Assembly (NCBI GenBank): GCA_021814355.1
Contig: JAKAIJ010000019.1
Coordinates: 1-19,160, forward strand
Origin: Acidobacteriota bacterium
GTDB taxonomy: Bacteria > Acidobacteriota > UBA4820 > DSQY01
Direction: 5' to 3'
DNA: 19,160 nucleotides
Below, in pieces: positions 14,642 through 19,160 of the stretch. A program made the translations under genes and the position numbers. Under the pieces are notes generated by a model. The model was not told the origin of the DNA. It made no database searches and was given only the letters and a program-made list of their open reading frames with translations. Positions within the stretch are counted from its first letter, which is position 1; every line of letters starts with the position of its first letter.

Positions 14642-16516
14642 ATGCGAAGAGGGATAGTGACCGCTTTCGTCGCGGGCCTCGTGGCCCTGTCTGGATGGGG
14701 CGCCGGGCTTCCGGCGCCGTACGCGGAAACCCCCGGCGTGAAGGCCTATCCGGGGGCGGACGTCCTCGTGCTCTCGGACGCGCGGACCGTGACCCTCGCC
14801 GCCGACGGGCGGGTCACGCAGACCGTCGTCCGGGTGGAGAAGATCCTGACCTTCCAGGGTATGGACCTGGCGGGGGACCCGAAGGTCTCCTTCAACAGCC
14901 AGACCCAAGAACTGCGCGACTACCGCCTGCGTACCCTCACCGCCGACGGGGAGGTCCGGGAGGCTCGAGCCAACTCCTTCAACGAGATGACCCCCTACGA
15001 GCTGGAGCGCGCGCCGGCCTATACGGCTTGGCGCGAGATGGTCATGACCAAGGTCGGGCTGGACGTGGGCTGCGTGGTCGAGAGCCAGTGGACGGTCGCG
15101 GACAAGACCCCCTGGCGCCGGTTTTACGACGGCGACTTCCTCTTCGCCGAGCCCTACCCCTCCCTGGAGCGCACGGTGGCGGTCACGGTCCCCGGCGGGA
15201 CCGCACTCCACTACGCCTTCTTCAACGGGACGGCGGAGCCGGTCGTCCGCGCGGACGGAACCGGCACGACCTACACCTGGCGGCTGCGGGACGGCGCCGC
15301 CCTTCCGGTGGGGCGCGCCCGCGAGGAGGAGCTCTGGGCCGCGCCGCGGCTTCTGGTCACGACCTGCCCCGACTGGGCCACCGCCAACAAGGTGTTCGGG
15401 CCGCTCGTGGACGCGGCGGTCGCCGCGGGCTCCCCGAAGATCGCCCAGAAGGCCGACGCCCTCGTGAAGGGCGCCGTCACAGAGTTTCAAAAGGCCCTGG
15501 CCCTCCAGCGCTACGTCGCCGAAGCCATCAACACCGTGGAGTGGCCGCTCTCGGACTTCGGGTACGCGCCGCGCACCGCGGCCCAGGTCTTCGACTCCGG
15601 CTACGGCCACGCCCTCGACAAGGCCGTCCTGCTCTGCGCCATGCTCCAGCGCGTCGGAATCTGGGCCGCCCCCGCGGCGTGCAGGCCCGCGCCCCAGGGG
15701 TTGCCGGACCCCGGGGCCGTCCCTTGCATGGCCCAGATGAGCCGCATCATCGTCCACAGCAAGGTGGACGGGGCCACTCTCTGGTTCGATCCGGTGGCCC
15801 CCCTTGCCGAAAGCTCCCAGCGGAATTTCCGCGACTTCAAGGGTCTCCCGCTCACGGCAGGGTTCGGCGAGCTCCACACCATGCCCGCCCTGGAGGCGCC
15901 GGACCGCCTCCTGGCCGACCTCAGGGCCACGCTGGCGAGCAACTTTTCCTACGAGGGGGAGGGGACGCTCGAGCTCGACGGCGCCTACAGCCCGTTCTAC
16001 GGATGGCAGGGCTCGGCGGAGGCGCTCAAATCCGGGGTGGAGGAGTATTTGGGCGGCATCCTCCCGGGCGCCGAGCTCACGGCGCACTCCGTGGCGCTCC
16101 TGTCGCCGGCGCGGACCCGGGTGGCGCTGAAGTTCAAGGGCCAAATTCCGGAGGAGCCCAAGGGGCCGCGGCTGCTGAAGACGGGCCTTCCCGCGGGCTC
16201 TCTTCTGGCCCGCCTGCCCCAGATGCACCGGAGCGTCCGGGAGCTGCCCCTCCTGCTGGGATGGCCCGGCGAGGAGACGGTGACCCTCGCCCTCGCGCTT
16301 CCCAAGAACCTCTTCCCGACCTATCTCCCCGAGGAGATCCAGGTGACCGGCGAGGCGGGGTCGGGCAGCCAGCGGTGGACCACCGCGGATGGAGCGCTCC
16401 GGATGAGCCTGGAGATCCGGATTCCATCCCGCGTCATCGGCCCGAAGACCTATCCCGCGCTGCGGGAGCTGTGGGGGCGCTTGACGGCCCCGCCGGCCCG
16501 GACGGTTCTCTTCTAG
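14642..16516 (+). CDS. secreted DUF3857/transglutaminase-like protein, triad lost (paralogue 2, likely pseudoenzyme)
   Basis: The 624-residue protein has a signal peptide (about 1-22), an N-terminal DUF3857-like domain and a transglutaminase-like core in the same order as its upstream neighbour. Its mature start (VKAYPGADVLVLSDARTVTL) closely matches that protein (AEAYPGADAVVVSDETRVQV), so the two look like old tandem duplicates. The Cys motif has become SGYGHALDKAVLL, with Ala324 where family members have Cys in GDCKDKA. The following NH motif is SRIIVHSKVDG, with Arg368 at the His position; only Asp383 (WFDPV) remains. The frame is intact over the full length and codon use matches its neighbours, so this is a maintained non-catalytic relative rather than a decayed gene. 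It could be a binding or regulatory partner of paralogue 1. It ends 31 bases before a strong terminator. Confidence 0.85.
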   Translation: MRRGIVTAFVAGLVALSGWGAGLPAPYAETPGVKAYPGADVLVLSDARTVTLAADGRVTQTVVRVEKILTFQGMDLAGDPKVSFNSQTQELRDYRLRTLTADGEVREARANSFNEMTPYELERAPAYTAWREMVMTKVGLDVGCVVESQWTVADKTPWRRFYDGDFLFAEPYPSLERTVAVTVPGGTALHYAFFNGTAEPVVRADGTGTTYTWRLRDGAALPVGRAREEELWAAPRLLVTTCPDWATANKVFGPLVDAAVAAGSPKIAQKADALVKGAVTEFQKALALQRYVAEAINTVEWPLSDFGYAPRTAAQVFDSGYGHALDKAVLLCAMLQRVGIWAAPAACRPAPQGLPDPGAVPCMAQMSRIIVHSKVDGATLWFDPVAPLAESSQRNFRDFKGLPLTAGFGELHTMPALEAPDRLLADLRATLASNFSYEGEGTLELDGAYSPFYGWQGSAEALKSGVEEYLGGILPGAELTAHSVALLSPARTRVALKFKGQIPEEPKGPRLLKTGLPAGSLLARLPQMHRSVRELPLLLGWPGEETVTLALALPKNLFPTYLPEEIQVTGEAGSGSQRWTTADGALRMSLEIRIPSRVIGPKTYPALRELWGRLTAPPARTVLF

Positions 16517-16547
16517 CTTTCCGGGACTCTCCGCGGGCAGGAGACGG

Positions 16548-16571
16548 AGGCCGGGGTGATTACCCCGGCCT
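16548..16571. terminator. bidirectional rho-independent-type terminator
   Basis: AGGCCGGGGT (16548-16557), loop GATT, and ACCCCGGCCT (16562-16571) form a perfect 10-bp GC-rich stem. TCTCCTTATTT follows on the plus strand. It lies 31 bases after the paralogue 2 stop and 27 bases after the stop of the convergent gene at 16599, so it can serve both. The T-tract is modest on the plus strand and poorer on the minus strand. Confidence 0.75.
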
Positions 16572-16598
16572 TCTCCTTATTTGGCGGGACGGGAGTCC

Positions 16599-18611
16599 TC
16601 AAGGCGTTTTCGTGAGGACGAGCGGGCTATAGAGCGACGCGAAGACCTCGTCCACGCATTGCAGGGTTGCCTTCCGCTCCGCGGGGAGCCAGGAGCCTCT
16701 GCGCATCTCGAGGTGGAGCGTCCCCTTCCAGCGCCGCTCCCCGTCGGAGTCCCAGGCCAACGAGTACCGCAAGAAGGGTTTCTCCTGGACGCTCTGGGAA
16801 GGCGGTGTCCAGGCGAAGCCCGGGGGAAGGGAGAGCCGCACCACCGCGTCGAGGACCGACGTCGTTCCCAGGGCGTTGAGCTTCACATCCCACGGCGGGC
16901 CGGCCGCCACCTGGTCGTCCGGCTTGACGGGGATCCGGGGTGGGAGGCCGTTGGGAATGTCCACAAACAGAGCGGCGAGACCCAGGGGATTCTCCAGGAG
17001 GCTGGAGGAGGAGAGGTTCTGGAGTGCTCGTGGAGAGACCACCTCCAGGGAGAGGCGTGAAGAAAGTTCGACCACCGAGGCGCGGGTGAACCTCGATGTG
17101 CGCAGGGAGGCAACGGGGAAGAGGGAGGCGAGCTTGGCGCGCACCGCGGCCTCCTGATCCGCCTCCGAGAAGGATGCCGTGAGGCGCCTGATCAGCGAGG
17201 ACTGGCCGTTGTCGTCCAGCCGAACCTTGTAGAGCGCGGCGCCGAACGAATCCACAAAGGCCTCCATCTCGACGTGGCTGGTCTCCACGGAGGGCATGGC
17301 CGTGTGAATGACGAAGAGCGGCGCTTGGGAGCGCGGGCCTGCCCCCACGAGGGCAGGCAGCCCCTCGTGCCCCGGCATGGGCTGACCAAAGGAGGCGGTC
17401 TCCACGACAGGGTCGAAGAGGACCCATCCTTTGAGGGGTCCCTCGGTTAGGACAGCAGGGGAGGCCGGTTCGGAGCGCAGATCCGCGGCAAGGATCACGT
17501 GGTTGAGGAAGGCGGTAGGGGGGGCGTCACCCCATTCAAACCAAGCTTCGGGGGCTCTGAGTAGGAGTGGGGCACTCTCGATTCCCACCACCTTTAGAAG
17601 AAGCTGGAGCAGCATTACCTTTCCTTTGCAGTCGGCCTTCATCCCCCGCAGAGCCTCTTGGGCGCCCAGCGGGACCCACCCTTCGAGGGATTTTTCGTTG
17701 GAGTCGTCGTACCGAATCTCGTGCTGAACGAAGGCCGCCAGGCGGCACGCCTTCTCCGTGGGAGATCTCACGCCTTCGCAGAGAGCGGCGGCGCGCTGGG
17801 AGATTGGGACCATGTCGGTCCCCTGGATGCGCTCTTCCCACGCTTTCCGGTATATCCCGATGAAGTCACTGAACGAGCCTGCACCCTCTTTGGGGAGCGA
17901 AGCGATCAGCATGGGAAACCGCTCCTGGTGATCAGGCTCGAAGAGACGATCCTCCGGCAGACGCCCAACCGCGGGGACGCCCTCCACAACCCAGTCGCCG
18001 CTGGCCTCCTGGGAAAAACCTTGAAGGACTGCTCCCCCAGGGGAGCGCAGAGCCACTTTGATTGCGGGGTCGGCCGACTTGAATCGGAGCCGGGCTGCGG
18101 GGTAGTTCTGCGCCACGTGCTCGTAGGTCCACGGAAGGAATCCGAGCTTGTCACTCAACGTGTACTCAAGAACGACGCGCTTGTGGGGTTCGATAGGCTC
18201 GTTTCCCACCAGGACCACGCACGTCCCATTCTCCACGGAGACCTTACCCGCACGCATCTCCAGGTTGATCTCGTGCCAGAGGATCTTCTGGATGTTGAGC
18301 GCGAGGTCGTGCAGTTCGTAGACGCCCTGGTCGTACTCGACTCGCCCGGTGTAGTTCAGCGGAGCGTCGGTGAGGTTCTCGATGATGAAACGGCAGCGCT
18401 CCTCAAGGCCGCGGCCAGCTCCGTGTGCAAATTCCACCTCCCCGTAGACGATGGCCCAGTGGTCGCTCTTCGCGATGTAGGCGCCGGAGGGCGTCGGCAG
18501 GGAGAGGTAGGGCCGCGCCCAGTCCGGTTTCCCAAGCGCCGCTGAGGGGAGGGGTTGGCAGGCGAACACGGCAGCGAACGCCAGAAAAAAGAAAAGCCGG
18601 AGCCGGCCCAT
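16599..18611 (-). CDS. exported DUF3857/transglutaminase-like protein, triad intact (paralogue 3)
   Basis: The 670-residue protein has an N-terminal signal (GRLRLFFFLAFAAVFAC). Cys18 sits in a lipobox-like setting (VFAC), so lipidation is possible; otherwise cleavage near PSAALG is likely. A DUF3857-type N-terminal domain (about 40-240) precedes the transglutaminase-like core (about 270-405). That core has Cys328 in KADCKGK, His371 in LNHVIL and Asp400 in LFDPV, so the triad is complete. The C-terminal beta-rich region runs to the end. The start ATG shares one base with the stop of the upstream minus-strand gene (TGATG), so the two are translationally coupled. It is convergent with the plus-strand paralogues across a shared terminator. 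Its base composition is visibly less GC-rich than theirs, which hints at a different history. Substrate unknown. Confidence 0.87.
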   Translation of the reverse strand: MGRLRLFFFLAFAAVFACQPLPSAALGKPDWARPYLSLPTPSGAYIAKSDHWAIVYGEVEFAHGAGRGLEERCRFIIENLTDAPLNYTGRVEYDQGVYELHDLALNIQKILWHEINLEMRAGKVSVENGTCVVLVGNEPIEPHKRVVLEYTLSDKLGFLPWTYEHVAQNYPAARLRFKSADPAIKVALRSPGGAVLQGFSQEASGDWVVEGVPAVGRLPEDRLFEPDHQERFPMLIASLPKEGAGSFSDFIGIYRKAWEERIQGTDMVPISQRAAALCEGVRSPTEKACRLAAFVQHEIRYDDSNEKSLEGWVPLGAQEALRGMKADCKGKVMLLQLLLKVVGIESAPLLLRAPEAWFEWGDAPPTAFLNHVILAADLRSEPASPAVLTEGPLKGWVLFDPVVETASFGQPMPGHEGLPALVGAGPRSQAPLFVIHTAMPSVETSHVEMEAFVDSFGAALYKVRLDDNGQSSLIRRLTASFSEADQEAAVRAKLASLFPVASLRTSRFTRASVVELSSRLSLEVVSPRALQNLSSSSLLENPLGLAALFVDIPNGLPPRIPVKPDDQVAAGPPWDVKLNALGTTSVLDAVVRLSLPPGFAWTPPSQSVQEKPFLRYSLAWDSDGERRWKGTLHLEMRRGSWLPAERKATLQCVDEVFASLYSPLVLTKTP

Positions 18612-19160
18612 CAGTCAACCTCCTTGCGCGCCTCCGGCAGAGTGATCACGCACCGGCTCTGGCTGAGACGGGCTATGTCGGCCACGTAGAGCTTCCAGGA
18701 GAGATACTTGTCGTACCCCACCACGTAGGGCTGGTCGTATTCCAGCCGTGTGTGGACGAAGGGGACGCCGTCGCGCTCGCCTTGCTCAAAAGTGACGCGA
18801 CCGCGGATTCCGTCCGGCCCGGCGAACTCCTCGGGGAGCGGGAGTTCGACCACGGTGGCGCCTGGCGGAAGGCGCAGATCCCCCTCCAGGACGACGCGGC
18901 CGCCCGAGGTGTACCAGATAGGCGTTTTCCGGACCTCCTCGGTGAAAGGGCTGGTGAAGCCCGCGGTAAGGGGATTCATCGAGAGCAGCCAGCGGTCACC
19001 GCTCCTCTGAGCCAAGCCCGTGGCGGTGGCCGAACAGGCGAGTTCGAGGGGCTGGCCGTAACCCGTGGGCGTCTTGGAGACGGAAAATTTCTCCATGACG
19101 AGCTTGGAGGCGGGAAGGCCCATCTCCTCCTGAATGTTTCTCTCGAGGTCGCGGGCCTCC
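18611..19160 (-). CDS. C-terminal part of a fourth DUF3857/transglutaminase-like protein (5' end outside window)
   Basis: An open frame enters from the right edge (first full codon at 19159) and ends at TGA 18613-18611, giving about 182 residues. The segment reads as the C-terminal region of a DUF3857/transglutaminase-type protein: two short beta-rich blocks (for example YGQPLELACSATATGLA and ATVVELPLPEEFAGPDGIRG) and a closing helix-strand part ending in PEARKEVD. An internal ATG at 19123 could be mistaken for a start, but the frame is open above it with EARDLERNIQEE, so the gene is longer. No catalytic core is in view. Its stop overlaps the start of the next gene on the same strand. The assignment rests on position beside paralogue 3 and on fold-like pattern. 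Confidence 0.65.
   Translation of the reverse strand, partial: EARDLERNIQEEMGLPASKLVMEKFSVSKTPTGYGQPLELACSATATGLAQRSGDRWLLSMNPLTAGFTSPFTEEVRKTPIWYTSGGRVVLEGDLRLPPGATVVELPLPEEFAGPDGIRGRVTFEQGERDGVPFVHTRLEYDQPYVVGYDKYLSWKLYVADIARLSQSRCVITLPEARKEVD

Noticed and set aside
12305..16228. Antisense open frame of about 1300 codons on the minus strand
   Set aside because: It lies opposite the 3' end of rnc and most of the two transglutaminase-like genes. Its translation is low-complexity (Gly, Arg, Glu, His, Val, Pro, Leu) with no domain. It is the usual stop-poor shadow of high-GC coding DNA.
18611..19123. Treating the right-edge frame as a complete 170-residue gene starting at 19123
   Set aside because: The frame stays open upstream to the edge, there is no promoter, and the fragment looks like the C-terminal part of a larger protein.

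Overview
This is a GC-rich window (roughly 70 percent by eye) that is densely coded on both strands. It looks like a Gram-negative chromosome segment. The evidence is a TolC-type outer-membrane efflux protein, an LpxH-like phosphoesterase, a lipoprotein and several secreted proteins. A gene of the futalosine menaquinone route (mqnD), a CheA of the type seen in gliding or twitching deltaproteobacteria and acidobacteria, and several DUF3857/transglutaminase-like proteins suggest Acidobacteriota or Myxococcota-like bacteria. That placement is an inference, and no rRNA or other taxonomic marker is present. I see no tRNA, rRNA, CRISPR array, IS element or phage gene.

Left block (1-6043): copper or metal efflux and its control. 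On the minus strand a P1B-type Cu(+) ATPase (copA, 1040-3334) is followed by a TolC/CzcC-like outer-membrane protein that runs off the left edge (1-886). Divergently on the plus strand lies a two-component system: a multi-pass membrane histidine kinase (3660-4712) and an NtrC-family sigma-54 activator (4709-6043), translationally coupled. The 325-base intergenic region carries a nearly symmetrical -24/-12 sigma-54 element just upstream of copA. It also has a good sigma-70 promoter for the kinase operon, overlapped by two GAATATTC palindromes, and one larger inverted repeat. The natural reading is that the activator drives copA through sigma-54.

Middle block: an LpxH-like metallophosphoesterase lies on the minus strand (6083-6829). 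Divergent from it is a tightly packed plus-strand run of nine genes (6957-16516): a small Cys-motif/coiled-coil protein, a lipoprotein, mqnD, a CheY-like receiver, a CheA kinase, an ExeA-like AAA ATPase, an atypical RNase III and two secreted DUF3857/transglutaminase-like proteins. Gaps are 1-23 bases, and several junctions overlap.

Right block: a strong bidirectional hairpin terminator (16548-16571) separates this run from two convergent minus-strand genes of the same DUF3857/transglutaminase kind (16599-18611, and a partial one from 18611 to the right edge). Four paralogues therefore lie side by side. Two keep a full Cys-His-Asp triad and one has clearly lost Cys and His. The least explained parts are this paralogue cluster with its pseudoenzyme, the RNase III lacking a conserved active-site acid, and the chemosensory pair joined to an ExeA-like ATPase.
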